DNA of 64,000 nucleotides, from positions 1,612,001-1,676,000 of the forward strand of contig JAPNXP010000011.1 of the NCBI GenBank assembly GCA_028753945.1, read 5' to 3'. A model generated the notes under the pieces. That model was not told the DNA's origin, did no database searches, and saw nothing but the letters and a program-made list of their open reading frames with translations. This document shows positions 11,169 to 23,197 of the stretch, in pieces. This DNA is from Hexactinellida sp. DTS-2022. Lineage: Eukaryota; Porifera; Hexactinellida. The translations under genes were made by a program, and so were the position numbers. Numbering within the stretch: the first letter of the stretch is position 1; each line of letters opens with the position of its first letter.

Positions 11169-12218
11169 CATTGATACTCACTGAAATATTTCCTAAAGGA
11201 ATCCCCAATTTTGGAATTTGAACTAAATAAATTGTTGGATATTGTCAAAACATAAAATGGAAATTTTCCTGGGTAGATTTGGAATGGTCTTATATTTGTA
11301 AAACATAACACATACTAATAAGTATTGTTAAAATAACTGGAAAAAGAATAAAACAATGCGAAATATCAGAAATTAAGTTAAATTAAAGTAAGATTTTAAT
11401 AAATAAAATAAGTTCACTCATAGCCTACTCTATAAAAGGCCGGATAGTAAAGTACCAGGGATGAAGTAGCAAGTGGACTTTTCTATATTACAATAAAACA
11501 ATATCGTATTTAAAGTTATGTTACCTATACATATTGATAACTGATAATATTCACCCCTTATTGAGAAACTATGAGAAACTAGATCCGCGTATATTAACTA
11601 TAGTATAAATACAAACACAAAATCAACAATTACAAATTAGAACGACACACACGATCATCTACATTTGCCCAATGTAAATCCTAACATCCTCCCATCTCTC
11701 TCTGACATTTTGCTTCAATTACATTTGGACTTGACTTCAATTTGGCTTCACTTCTGAGCGGACAATATATAAAACAAACAACACTAAACAAGTCTGAATA
11801 AATGTATGAAAAGTTTTTCTTGAACATAATGATGAGTTGCAATTTTTAATTTTATTTGCGATAATACAATTTGCTGCAGTAAATATAAGTTGGTGCACAA
11901 TCTTCCACCTACAAGTATCGTAATTAACACATTTACATCTTCAAACATCTTCGTCACCAATTTCTCCTATGAAGATTAATGTGAGCTGTACAAGAATCTC
12001 TCTAGATGAATATTCTACAAGTTTGTTCAAGAGGTTGTCATCACTTTCAATCAGAACGAATATTTTCAATTAAATAATTACAACAGAAAGAAGCGATTCA
12101 GATGGATACTTCAGTAGACCACGATCTGTTAAATGGAGTCAAGATCGAATAGAAAATCAAGCAGACATGACAAAGTTGGTGCCGTTTCAAGTATCTGTGA
12201 ACTACAAAACCTACGATA

Positions 12219-12708
12219 CAGTGGAACCCCGCGTATCGGGGCACCTCCGTCCAAGCGCTCAGCGCCCGATACGCGGGGTTCCAAGAAAACTCCAATATGT
12301 TTGGTTAAAACAATTAAGTTAGCACCTACACAACAAATCATACACATATAGTCAAAACCTAGAGTTAAGGCTGATATTTAAGCAGTACTACACATTACAA
12401 TTTAACATTATACTTTACCTACACTATGAGTCACAAATCTATGATATTCACGGAATTTTCTTTTGAAAAACTCCCCCGATTACCTCAGCACGAGTCTCTA
12501 GCGTGAGTGGGTGACGCTTAGCGGCCATTACAAAGAATACTAAGCTGCTCAAAAGTAAAAGCATGTTACTCAAAAGAAATAATCTTCGGTGGAGTGCCCC
12601 GATAAGTGAATGGCGCCCCGATACGCGGGGTTATTTTTAATGGGAAAAAAACAAATTCCCAACCGACTGCCCCGATACGCGAGTGCCCCGATACGCGGGG
12701 TTCAACTG
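12219..12708 (+). mobile_element. pogo/mariner-like MITE (copy 3), 490 bp
   Basis: The ends are CAGTGGAACCCCGCGTATCG and the reverse complement of CAGTTGAACCCCGCGTATCG, each flanked by TA. Inner copies of the motif CCCCGATACGCG near 12266 and 12615-12690 give subterminal repeats. TA target duplications with CAGT-starting ends are typical of Tc1/mariner, especially pogo/Tigger-type, elements. No transposase is encoded, so it is non-autonomous. Elements at 23198, 25723 and 27477 share the design but not the sequence. Confidence 0.82.
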
Positions 12709-12769
12709 TAAAGGCTAAAGATTTAAGAATTTGTGAACTACATTCGATAGATGATAAATACCCTATATC

Positions 12770-13113
12770 TTAAAGGAACGGATTTAAAATAATATAGTCA
12801 TCATTATCAGGATTAATATAATCTGGGTAGATAAGGACTTGACGAAAGTCTGAATGGATAAGGAAGATACCGATTGCTGAGAAAAAATATTTCAAAGTGG
12901 ATAGCTTGAGACGACGTTCGGTTTCTAGAATTTGTAGATAGTATGTATGGTACGGCAGAAGCTCGTGAGAGGTGGGGCGACCCAGGGCCGGATTTGGGTT
13001 GAGCGGTGCCCGCGGCATATTCTTCCGCACGGGACCCCTTGATCATATTGCAAATGATTAAAATTGGCTTCCTTTGGGCCACGGAAAAAAGATTTTTGGT
13101 TGGATCGATCATG
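12770..13113 (-). pseudogene. THAP9-like transposase C-terminal fragment (copy 3)
   Basis: Identical to 472-815. It lies only about 60 bp from the right end of the pogo-like MITE and on the opposite strand from the THAP exons at 16283-16707, so it is a separate insertion from that element. Confidence 0.6.
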
Positions 13114-14578
13114 GAGTGCTAGGGCATATATTGTCTACTCATAACATAATTAAGATTAAATTAAAACTCGATTGTTGTATGTGGGTATGTTTGTCAGGCT
13201 TGTATTAATGTGATAGGAGAATAGCACCGCACTTATAATTGAGATAGAGGCTAGCTTCCAAATAGTCATATATGTAAACAAGTTGCTGCTTCCGAATTTC
13301 GCATTTAGAAATTTCTAATATCAATATTTATTGTTGTTGTTTTTAAAAAGTAAACAAATTGCTGAAAATTAAAAATATACCCAGAGACTGGATTCCAGTT
13401 GGTGAAATAGTTGAACGAGTGAGTATGCTGATTCCGAATTCTCGCATTAAAAAAATTCAACATGAATGTTTATTGTTGTTGTTGACAAAATATGTAAACA
13501 AATCTGTGAAATTCAAAATTATGGAGTCTTATAATGATTGGTTTAAGGAGGGGTAAGGGCGCGTGGCGGCCGTTAACTTGATGTGTGTAGCACCGATCCG
13601 TCGCAAAGCTACCGAGACCGAAGGGTTCGAGTTTACGAATAACGAAATATACATCTGAATTTAGTCTGAAATTCAATACGCTTGCAGAGCCGAGGCATGG
13701 GGTTAGAACCTGTCTGGTAAGGGAGATACAGTGCAATCGTAGAGAGTGATTAATTTTGGGATCTGGGGGCTTGCCCCCGAATTTCTTTTCACTTGTTAAA
13801 TTCTCAGGACAATTAGTAGAATTTGGATTAATTATTCATATTAGTAAATAAGACCCTGGTTCATTTAGTCGAAAATTCAAAGAATTAGGTCACTTTGGTA
13901 TGGTAATCGCTCCATTGCGCGGGATAAAGAGACTATATAGTAATAGTAAACTATGGCACATAAAGTAGGTAGATCGAATTTGAACATTTTTTGTCAAAAA
14001 AGAAATCTACCCACCGGAGGATCCCAAGAGCGGTGCCAGCAAAGCGCGTGGCCCCCGGCATATGCCGCATCTGCCGTATGGTAAATTTCAGAGTACCAAA
14101 AAATCACAGAAAAAGTGGGGCGTCCCAGGCCGCCCCAACCGCCCCTCTTCCGACGGCCCTGCCTGCAATGGATATTTCTAATGCGTGGAAAAAGAATCTG
14201 AAATAATTTTTCAATGTCCCATATATTACGAATACAATATTCATTTTTCTAGACGCACTATATTGCTATTTTCTATGGAAATTTTTACTTTTGGTAGGGG
14301 AGTGTATTGTGGAAGATAAAATTATGTTTGAATTTCACGTTACTGTTTTATGTTTGCAGGATTGATGAAATTATAGCAGCATTCCAGGAAGTAGATTATG
14401 TGATCAGCATCTGATAATTTTTGAATGAGAGTGAGGGAAATTTCGATATTATACCCAAATTATACAATGACAACAAATAATTGGAGATTGAAATCCATTA
14501 AATAAAATATTGAACAACTTTCATGATCTTTCCGCGGCCCAGTAACAATTTCCTCGCTGCCCACTAGTGGGTCGCGGA

Positions 14579-15891
14579 CAGTGGCGAGGCCAGGGGGGGT
14601 TTTGGGGGCTAAGTACCACCAAATCCGAAATTCAGCCCCCCCAAATTTTTAAAGTTAGCCCCTAATTACTGATGGTGTTTGCGTATAAAATAGTACAACA
14701 TTGCTAAATTTGATTTGATAATTTCTGAAATTAATATTTTAGATATCAATGTTCTCATATACTTTAGTATTGTTTCTTTAATTAATTCTCTAGACCAGGG
14801 GTTTCCAAACTTCGGCCCGCAGGAGCAAAATATGCAGGCCCGTCAAAAAATATTGCCCATTGAAATATTTAGTCCAATTGCATTTTTGTTCTATATAAAT
14901 CTAAATTTGAATGGTAATGATAATGTTTCGAGTGTTCAAATTTACAATTAGAAATTGACAAATTAGTTACTTACAAATAGAAGCAGATCTCAAAAAATTG
15001 AAATATATCTGTCGAGGGAATTTTTCTACGTGTTATGATCTTGCGGCCCTCAATCATGTTTTAATACACTAATGAAAACGGTTGGAGAGCCCTGCTTTAG
15101 ACCAAATAATTCATATATAATTAGTCAATATTCCTTTGTAATCAGGTTGTCAATCCAATCCAAGCGATATCGTGGGTTGCACAATAGACGCTGCACCTGA
15201 AAAATCAAATTGATATTGACCATCGATAATCGAAATCGATTTGATAAGGTTTTTCTATCGATTGTCCTTGTGTTTTTCTCGATTTTTTCTAAGTTATTTA
15301 GGTCGGTTGATCATAATATTTACATATTGTTAGCTTATTACCTAGTTATGTATTATTTTATTTGAAATTCTAATCGATTCTTTATTAGTTACATCAGAGC
15401 CACCACTATTTATGCATTTCAGTAGTAACTAGATACTATTCGCATTTGAACATACCCTTGGATTAAAGAATCGAAATATCGAAAATTCTGATGTTGATTT
15501 AAATAAATAATGAAAAAGGGTATACACATTGTCTGAAACTGACAACCAAGTTGCAATAATGATTTGAGAGTAATGTTAGATCTTATTTTGTCAATCAATT
15601 TGGGTAAAATATTACACCAATCGAGAAACAGAAATAAAATCGATCCAGGTCCATAGATTGAGTTCCAATCTATCTAAATTATGGGCAATCCAATCGATTC
15701 GAAAAATCAGCAATCGAGTATCGAAAATAATCTAGATTGGATTGGATTGGCAATTAAAATGTAGTATAATACCGCTGTGGGATGGATCAAAAATTATTAG
15801 ATTCTTTGAGGTTCTCTTTGGACCTCTCTTTTTTGAGTAATTGTCCAGGGGCTTAAGCCCCACAAAACAGTTGAGGTTGGCCTCGCCCCTG
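14579..15891 (+). mobile_element. hAT non-autonomous element, 1313 bp (copy 3)
   Basis: Same element, ends and 8-bp flanks as at 2281-3593. Confidence 0.82.
14796..15094 (+). mobile_element. hAT MITE, 299 bp, nested (copy 3)
   Basis: Same as 2498-2796. Confidence 0.85.
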
Positions 15892-17195
15892 ATCGCGGAC
15901 CACAGTTTGAGTACCACTGCTCTAAGGCAATGCCGCGGTTGAATGGACTTGAACCATTGACGAACTAGTATAGTTATACATTCTTGCCAAACATTGTTTC
16001 AAATTTGAATTTTGTCGCCAGAATTAATTAAGTACTATAAACTGAAGTCTATAATAGGTAGTCTTAGGGAATTCTTGTACTGAACTTGGGCTGTGTGAGT
16101 ATACAATTTTTAAAACCACCAATAAACATATTATTTACATCGATTATATAGTCTTTGACACAGTGAGATCATTGTTTCATTCCTTACTACCCAATTCACA
16201 TAGAAGATATTTTAAATCATTGTTTCATTCTATATTACCCACAATGAAGATATTTTAAAGCATAGAAAATCATAATATCTCTATGAGTTGTCTTGTTGCA
16301 GCTTGTAATCAAATTATAAACTCCAGGGAGAATTCAAAACCGCTTTCAACTTCCCCAAGGATTTGAATTTACGTGAACAATGGTTCAAATCAATTCCAAG
16401 CCCAAGGAAAGATTATGAAAACAACAAACAAATGAAGGTAATACTCATTTTGTTGCAAATATAGTATTGTACCGGAATATTATGTGGATATTGAAAAAGA
16501 GTTTCCCTGAAGAAAGATGCAGTACCAACAATTTTCCCAAATGTCCTTCCTACCTGTCTGATTGGAACTCTAGACCAAAGGGACTCTCCAAAGACGACTA
16601 AGAACAAATTGATGATTCAAGCTGCCTACTCACAGAGTTTGACTGACAATGAAGATTGTGTTGATAAGTTCCTAGTTATTTCTTGTTTTGACATTATTTC
16701 AAAGTAAATATAATTGACCTTCCGAACGGCTGGATATTACACAATTCTTAAAATAGCCCTTTTTTTCTGAAAATTGTGATTTCGGATTCCGGGCCAATCA
16801 TTGAACGATCAGTATCAGTTGACAATGATTTATTTATTAAGCATTCGATAATAAAAACCTTTAAATTTCACTTACAGAATATCAATTAATGATACTCGCC
16901 AAATTGAGAGTCTACTCTATGAAGTTGACATGTTTTCGCCGATATTAGAAACTGTTTCCTCTTCTTTTGAACTTTCAATTAACAATTTTGTCAACATTGC
17001 CATCCGTCAGCTAGAAAACGCAATTGGACTTATTGAAGGTGTTCGTTAGATTTAGACAATGATGACAGTTCAAATTCCAATAGTGAATCTTTAAAAATAT
17101 CACTTTAATTTTTTAAGGACAACTTACTAATTTGACAAATTCGAAAAATTATCGACGTTATAACATTTTTACGCTGGTTTTCTCACTTAAAATTT

Positions 17196-17570
17196 ATGGG
17201 ATACGTATCACCGGCTTGTTACCGATTTATTCATTCATCTAATTGCTTAATTTTACCAAACGAGCGAAAATTACTTGCTATAAAGAACACGTTGGGTATA
17301 GGTGGCGAGTATTTCCAAATACTTAAGGAAATAACATCTAAGTTCAATCCCCGACAACGTCATGTAATCCTTCAAATGGACGAAGTCCATATCCGCAGTG
17401 ATGCATCCTATAAGGGAGGTAAGATTCTGGCCTCAATTGACAATCCAAATGACCACCCTACAACTGTATTTTCAATGATGGTTTCGAGTTTAATGAAAAT
17501 ATTTTTCCACCATTGTACTTTTAATACCACTGGGGTCTTCTTCTGCTGCTTACCTACACCCAATAGTTAG
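17196..17570 (+). pseudogene. Catalytic-domain fragment of THAP9-like relic 1
   Basis: The 124-residue frame contains RQRHVILQMDEVHIRSDASY followed by KGGKILASIDNPNDHPTTVF. This is the part of P-element/THAP9 transposases around the first catalytic Asp (here in MDE). The final residues drift out of the family frame after MVSSLMK, indicating a frameshift. The same block recurs at 22628-22740 and 41090-41180, which shows one family in three places. Parts of the RNase H-like domain downstream continue at 17600-18033, interrupted by a MITE. Confidence 0.85.
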
Positions 17571-17694
17571 ACAAACTATATTTGATATCGAGAGATGTGG
17601 TTTATTTGTAGAAGCACTATATACCGATAATTATCCTTTGAACGTTAGCTTGTATAAATTATTGTCAGATGATGGAAAAGTATTGCATCCTAAG

Positions 17695-17836
17695 CAGACA
17701 TGGGGTCAAGCCTTTTCAAAAGGGCTTAAGTCCAAGCTCAAGCTCTTAATAAAGGGCTTAATACCGGACTTAAGCCCTTTATTAAGGGCTTAAGCATTAA
17801 TTTAAGCCCTTTTGAAAGGGCTTGACCCCATGTCTG
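17695..17836 (+). mobile_element. hAT MITE, 142 bp, inside THAP9-like relic 1
   Basis: Near-perfect terminal inverted repeats beginning CAGACATGGGGTCAAGCC. Exact 8-bp target duplication ATCCTAAG at 17687-17694 and 17837-17844. Almost the entire element is a hairpin of AAGCCCTTT/AAAGGGCTT blocks. Taking out the element and one duplication rejoins the reading frame ...GKVLHPK/VVHPCN..., so the insertion hit a once-coding sequence. Confidence 0.95.
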
Positions 17837-18089
17837 ATCCTAAGGTTGTACATCCATGTAATCCAGCTCGAGATCTTATATTATTTTTTGACATTGTCCT
17901 TATCATTAAGTCAATCCGTGATAATTGGTTAAATTTGAAAGATTTTGAGAAAACCTTTATGTATCCAAATTTGAGGACTACACTTTTAAACAGTCTCATC
18001 CAGTCAATCTACCTTGCAATCAGTTTTTCATGAATCTACAGCTGCGGGGCTCTCAAGTTTCAATCATGAGATACAACAGTTGAAAACTG

Positions 18090-18638
18090 TCACACTGTCG
18101 AATTCATAAACCTGATAAATCGAATTTGGAACATTTTCAATGTCAACTGGGTCGGAAAAGATATTCGTCTCAATAACCCATTACTAGCTCCGCTCCATTT
18201 TAACGACCAGAGATTGTCTTTCTTGGATAATGTTGTACAGTGGCGAGATTTTTGGAGGACTATGCCTACATCCAGTGGGAAGCTTACACCGCAAACATTT
18301 ACAAGTTTTAGACACACCTGTATTGCTCTCCTACTCTTAGTTCGTAGATTGACCGTAGAATGTGGTTTTGAATATTTGTTGACATCTCGGGTACAAAAAG
18401 ATCCATTAGCCACCACTTTGGACTATATCTTCAAATGTCTGGCTCCAACTATAATATATCTTACTCTCAAATTTTAGAGAGTGAACGTCGCCTTCAGTTA
18501 TCAAATATTCTTAAGTTCTTTTATATTAAACAACAAAGTGATACCATTTCTCTTAAGGAATATTTACAAACTTTCACAGAGGATGATAATGTCGATATAA
18601 TGCATTTAGAAATTAATTTTGAATATTTTACTAATTAA
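18090..18638 (+). pseudogene. C-terminal domain of THAP9-like relic 1
   Basis: The frame 18214-18477 ends with LTSRVQKDPL, and the shifted frame at 18435-18638 begins MSGSNYNISYSQILESERR. In intact relatives these lie consecutively in one frame (DPLE-HHFG-YR-MSGSNY). A frameshift therefore sits near 18420-18440. Further on, 18680-18760 encodes CLNYVAGYALFSYLK and a C-x2-C-x-N motif, again family-typical. Confidence 0.8.
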
Positions 18639-19419
18639 TTATCCAATATTGATAGCCCCATATTTGATAATTCACAAATTGACTGCTTAAATTATGTTGC
18701 TGGATATGCACTATTTTCTTATTTGAAACTATCTGCACATTGCAGAGAATGTCATAACTTTTTACTTCACCCAAACATATTGAAGTTGACAACGACACTA
18801 GATTTTCATTGATCGATTTGCTTGACAGAAGTTCCCTTAAATATCCATCAGAGAGTGTTTTTGAATCTGTTTTAATTATTTATGAAATATTTCTTAAGAT
18901 TGATAATAGTTCACGTTTAAGTAGATTATTTTATGTGGGTTCCTTTCGCCGAAATTTAGTTCAGTTATCCATACTCGATGTCGAAATGAATCAGAGTGAA
19001 ATTTGGAGGGGGTGGTGTGTTTGTATGAATTCAAAATGGGAAATTCTAAAAAAGATCTTTACAACTGTGGCGAATTGTATTCTATCAACGAAAGTGAGAA
19101 ATTTTAATGATATGGTTGTTGGCCGCAATAATGCCAAGCTCAAGAAATTCGTTTCTAAGTTTCTCTTTATCTTTAACTTTTAGGTATCCAGTTCAAGTAA
19201 CATCCTGATGCACTACTCTTTCACTTAACTACCAACACATAGAGATGGACTTGTTATGATGACACTTAGCTCAGCAATTACTCTACTCTTAAATACTCCG
19301 TTCTTGTTATTTTACTATACTATTTAATATTCTGAAACGTACCTATGTTAGTTTTGAGAATATGAATAAAGAAATCCCAAATTGCAATTTGAAAGGTGTT
19401 AAAGACGTGTCACAGATTT

Positions 19420-19680
19420 CTTAATCAAAAATCGTAACCCCAGGTGTAAATTAGACGGTCCCATCGCACCTACATTCTAAGTTTCAGCCCATCAACTATA
19501 GAGCTCTGGCCAGGGCACCGTATACGGATAAAAAAAATAAAAAAAGTCATTTCAATACAGGGCCACTATACTAAAGTATAGTCGGAACAGTAATAAAAAT
19601 AAAAATAAAAATAAAGGCAGTAAGATTAGAACTGGGCCACTATACTATAGTATAGTCGGCACAGTAAATATATTCGTCTT
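19420..19680 (+). repeat. Dispersed repeat, family A (copy 1)
   Basis: Begins around AATCAAAAATCGTAACCCCA and ends in GGGCCACTATACTATAGTAT with CGGCACAGTAA. Related sequence occurs at 48590-48725 and 52115-52279, the last continuing at 57747-57780. The terminal block is itself duplicated here (19560-19595 and 19636-19672) around an 18-nt AT palindrome. This copy is the uninterrupted version of the site hit by the hAT element at 52280. Confidence 0.65.
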
Positions 19681-19789
19681 AAGTGATTCTATAGTTTTAT
19701 AAATGGTGGTGGATTGATAAAACTCATAGTTACCCTAAATTACTAGCATAGTTACATGTAGTGTAATTATTTAAATAAAATCGATAACT

Positions 19790-19850
19790 ATACTAGTTCA
19801 TCCATGATCCAAGTGCATTTAACCGCGGCATTGCCATAGAGTATAGAATG
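19790..19850 (+). repeat. Dispersed repeat related to palindrome arm
   Basis: ATAACTATACTAGTTC and AACCGCGGCATTGCC match the arm sequence at 5245-5305 (inverted at about 3625-3685). In the arm this sequence is followed by a hAT tip; here it continues without one. Confidence 0.65.
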
Positions 19851-20458
19851 CTATGGATATACGTATATCTAGAAATTAATGTTGTAAATTTTGGAACAAA
19901 ATCTTCTGAATAAAGTTTCAATTGATATTTAAGCTATGTACTGACGAAAACGATTTTTCTAACACCTATTTTTTTGATGACACCCAGCATTATCCATTAT
20001 TAATAGGACTGATCGATTACAGGCAAACAACTGTTGATTCATTTCCATGAGAACAGTTGATAGTATCTCTCTCTAGTCATCCAAGCGTTTTTCAGATCGA
20101 AGTACTTAACTGGTAGATCACTTTTATGCATTTTTCTTTATTATAGGCATGAACTATTTCTGGCAACCTCTCTTTACAAGAATCAATTGTCTCGCCAACC
20201 ACATCTCCAGACTCTCCAATCACCTTCAGTTGCTTGACATTATACTTATTTTTTCAATTTCTCTAACCAACCATTACTTCCTTTAAAACCAGTTATACCA
20301 ACCTTTGCAGCGATCTGCAGTCCCTTTTCAATTAGCTGTGGGCCCCCTGGGTAAATATCTTTGAACAAGCAAGGGTGTACCATTCATAAATGTGCTTGTT
20401 AACTGTAGCATATACTGATATACGTGGTACCTTACTAATTTGTACTCGTTTACCATGC

Positions 20459-20600
20459 ATACGTATACAGATAATGTTACAGTTTATCGACTTGCCTGGT
20501 GTATCCCCGTACACACCATGACTTTCTTCTGGTGTGCACGCGGATACACAAGTGTGCACGCGTGCACACCAAGACTTTCCATAAACTGCAACAATTACAC
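20459..20600. repeat. Alternating purine-pyrimidine palindromic block
   Basis: Contains the perfect 18-nt palindrome GTGTGCACGCGTGCACAC (20552-20569) and two further GGTGTGCACGCG/GTACACACC arms. It is flanked by inverted AGTTTAT sequences (about 20478 and 20585). Likely the core of a small foldback element; such tracts can adopt Z-DNA. Confidence 0.55.
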
Positions 20601-20956
20601 ATAGGGATCAATCATTGCCTACTCAAATCAGGCCTCACAATAGAATGGCGATTTTGGGCCAGGGATACGGTCGAAGCCGGAATACCAAAATTTTGAAATA
20701 AATTTGTTGACCTGGTAGTTGAAAACAACAAGCTTTTTTTACAAATTGGTAATATTTTTTACAAACTAGTTCATGACCGGAACAATATTTTTAATTTTTG
20801 ATATTTTTATTCACCTATAATATATAACATTATATCCTGTAATAAAATCAAATTTTATTTTTAATTAATATTCATATATTATATCTATCTTTTTTGCCCC
20901 AGTCGTTATTTTTCCCGATTTATACCAGATACTATTTGATTATTAAACTCCAGCAG

Positions 20957-21130
20957 ATGACAACTAGTTGTTCGGCACCTGTTTGCAAAAGCAACTATAA
21001 ATCTGAAGAAAGGATTACTCTTTTCAAGATGCCCCAGAAACCAGACCAATCAGACACGCTTGGGCTCGGGCACTCCGCAGAAATGTTATAGATCTACTAA
21101 AGCCTGTATACGTTTGCGTGAAGCATTTAG
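20957..21130 (+). pseudogene. THAP zinc-finger start of relic 2
   Basis: MTTSCSAPVCKSNYKSEERI is a typical THAP N-terminus. The second frame gives RHAWARALRR then VYVCVKHL, supplying the distal Cys and His ligands. A one-base frameshift separates the two halves. The hAT insertion begins nine bases after the ligand His codon region, cutting the domain before its AVPxF motif. Confidence 0.8.
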
Positions 21131-21138
21131 GGATGAAG

Positions 21139-21713
21139 CAGGGAATGAAATGTTCACGAACGGACAGAATTGACGCAATTCAGTTCATCTTAAATTGACG
21201 CACGTTCAGTTCGTTCAAGTTCACCTCCTAACTTCAGCACCACCAGCGTTCGTTCAGTTCGTTCACGGGCTCTTTCAATCCGTTCATTCCTTTCAATTAA
21301 GTTCGTTCAGTTCGTTCAGTTGTTCATTTGGTTCAATTCGTTCAGTGTATAGTGAGTGGGTCGAACTATTCCGTTTATGATAGACCGTTCGATCCTCCAA
21401 ACTGTTATTGAAGATCAGGTTAAGAAGCTAGAATCTAAGCTAAGAGACATGAATCCACTAGGGATGTCCGGGATTACCACTTTTGCAGTCACCTATTATA
21501 TTTAATGGATCAATATTGATAATTTATCTTTATTCAGTTTAGGTTCGTTCAATCCGTTCAATTCGTTCAATTCAGTTCGTTCAGTTCGTTCAATTGCCGT
21601 TCGGAAACAGTTGGCGTTCGTTCAGTTCGTTCACCATGAATTCCTTAAAAGCCCTGCGTTCAGTTCGTTCAGTTCAAGTTCAATAAGTTCGTTCGTGAAC
21701 CTTTCATTCCCTG
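21139..21713 (+). mobile_element. hAT MITE of the GTTCA-repeat family, 575 bp
   Basis: Ends CAGGGAATGAAATGTTCACG and reverse complement CAGGGAATGAAAGGTTCACG. Exact 8-bp target duplication GGATGAAG (21131-21138, 21714-21721). The interior is largely degenerate GTTCA/GTTCGTTCAG repeats on the plus strand. A second member with its own exact duplication is at 51347-51763. Open frames inside are by-products of the repeats. Confidence 0.95.
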
Positions 21714-23197
21714 GGATGAAGATATCGAGTACACACACAGGGTTCCCAATGGAGACGGTACCTTTAAGGAAATTCCAAGAGTTAACCCAAAGCTGAAAGA
21801 TGGTGCTGTACCAGTTTTCTACCAGGATGTCCCTCTTACTATTCTCAATCTGCAACAAAGCGGAGTCGCCTGTCTCTCGACTCTAAAGAAGATGAATTAC
21901 TCAATTAAGCTTTGACACTTAGCTTGAAAACTGATACAGAAGAGAATGAGAAGTTCAAGATTACAAGTTTTCAGGATCTCCAAGATAAGTTATCATTTAT
22001 TTCTATACCTAAACTTGGTCATTATGGTACTCAGATGAACATAGCTTAATTTTAATGCGTCCTAATTTGGAGAATTCTCGTATCCTCGTTGATGTATATT
22101 TGTTAGTAAAATTCGATCTTTCCATAAAGGCATTTTGTGAAAATGAGACATTTCCACTTTCGTTAAGTTGCCTCAGTGATATTCGACATCTTGAGTTTGT
22201 TCTGAATGAACTGTCTTCGCCTCATCACTGTCAATCATCTAAGAAATCTGACTCAACTACTGCGTCCCATGTATCTTCAGCGAAAGCTCACATCCAACAA
22301 GCCATCGATATTATGCATACCACTTCGGATTTATAAACATCCGAGTCTCCAGAACTTAATCGACTTCAATTCATTCAATGCCAGCTAGAAAATAGTCTTG
22401 TTCCCAAAAATCTACGTAGATACAACATACTCACTCAAATTCTCTCTCTCTCAAAACTCATCTTATATCTCCTGCTTGTTATAAGTATCTCCAGCATATG
22501 TCTTGTCTATCCCCTTCCTTACTTCAATACTTTGGAAAAACTGCATTCTTCCTTTTGGCTCGAAAACGAATTCTTTCCATTCCTTAAGCAAGCAACGCAT
22601 TCTTTTTCTATTGAACAAAAGCATGTTATTCTCCAAATGGATGAAATTCACGTAAATCCGATAAATCATACAAGGGAGGCAAAATTATTGGTCCCAATAT
22701 ATGTCCTGATGATCCTACGAAAACTGTATTCGCTATCATTGTCACATGTCTTCAGAGAAAATGGGCTAGGCATTGTTCGTCTATTGCCATGTGCATCTTT
22801 ATCTGCAGAGAAGATATTTACCATTGTCAAATCTTGTATTCGAGTTGTTGAGGCTTGTGACAACTACCCACTTAACGTGTAACTCTTTAAGTTGTTCTCT
22901 CCTGTTGGTAATCTGGAAATTAAGGTACCCCATCCTTGTGATAATAGTAGAGTCCTTTTTCTTACATTTGATTTCGCTTTAAGATCTATTCATAACAATT
23001 GGTTGAACCTAAAATCTGTCGCTAAAAGTTTCATCTTTCCTAATTTCGAAAATATTCGATCTGATTCTTTTTTTTGTTCTTTCCCTCTAAGATTGTGTTC
23101 AGCTTCTTTTCAAGATATCCGTACTCTCTTTAATTCTGAGAAGGAAAGCTTGGCCAAACTACTCCACGCTTGACATTGAAATCATGTTTTCTTTCTA

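Larger units (their letters stand above)
10990..16874 (+). repeat. Copy 3 of the triplicated unit (right arm of palindrome)
   Basis: Reverse complement of 4354-10238 and same orientation as 1-4253. Unlike copies 1 and 2 it continues without a gap into flanking sequence (the THAP9-like element), so it is the best reference for the unit. The apparent arm end at 16874 is set only by the N gap next to copy 2. The real repeat may extend further. Confidence 0.93.
16283..19183 (+). pseudogene. THAP9-like (P-element superfamily) transposon relic 1
   Basis: A plus-strand series of transposase pieces. 16283-16437 starts MSCLVAACNQ, a THAP C-x4-C type start, and with one frameshift continues to FNFPKDLNLREQWFKSIP, followed by a GT donor at 16438. 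16505-16707 contains DAVPTIFP, the conserved THAP C-terminal motif. 16878-17049, after a CTTACAG acceptor, is an open helical segment. 17196-17570 carries the catalytic-domain motif QMDEVHIR, and 18090-18638 the C-terminal domain. It ends with a frame at 18809-19183. Several frameshifts, in-frame stops and a MITE (17695-17836) make it inactive. The THAP part lies in the palindrome arm and the catalytic part outside it. Confidence 0.85.

Noticed and set aside
472-13736. Many identical open frames of 60-100 residues mirrored across the first 17 kb (for example 1172-1438, 1693-1908, 2417-2653, 3434-3619)
   Set aside because: They fall on MITE ends and repeats, lack domain motifs or splice context, and simply recur because the unit is triplicated. 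Only the QILETERRLKLS fragment matches a known protein.
21195-21796. Ser/Phe-rich proteins in several frames
   Set aside because: They are translations of GTTCA/GTTCGTTCAG repeats inside a hAT MITE; the same occurs at 51353-51535.
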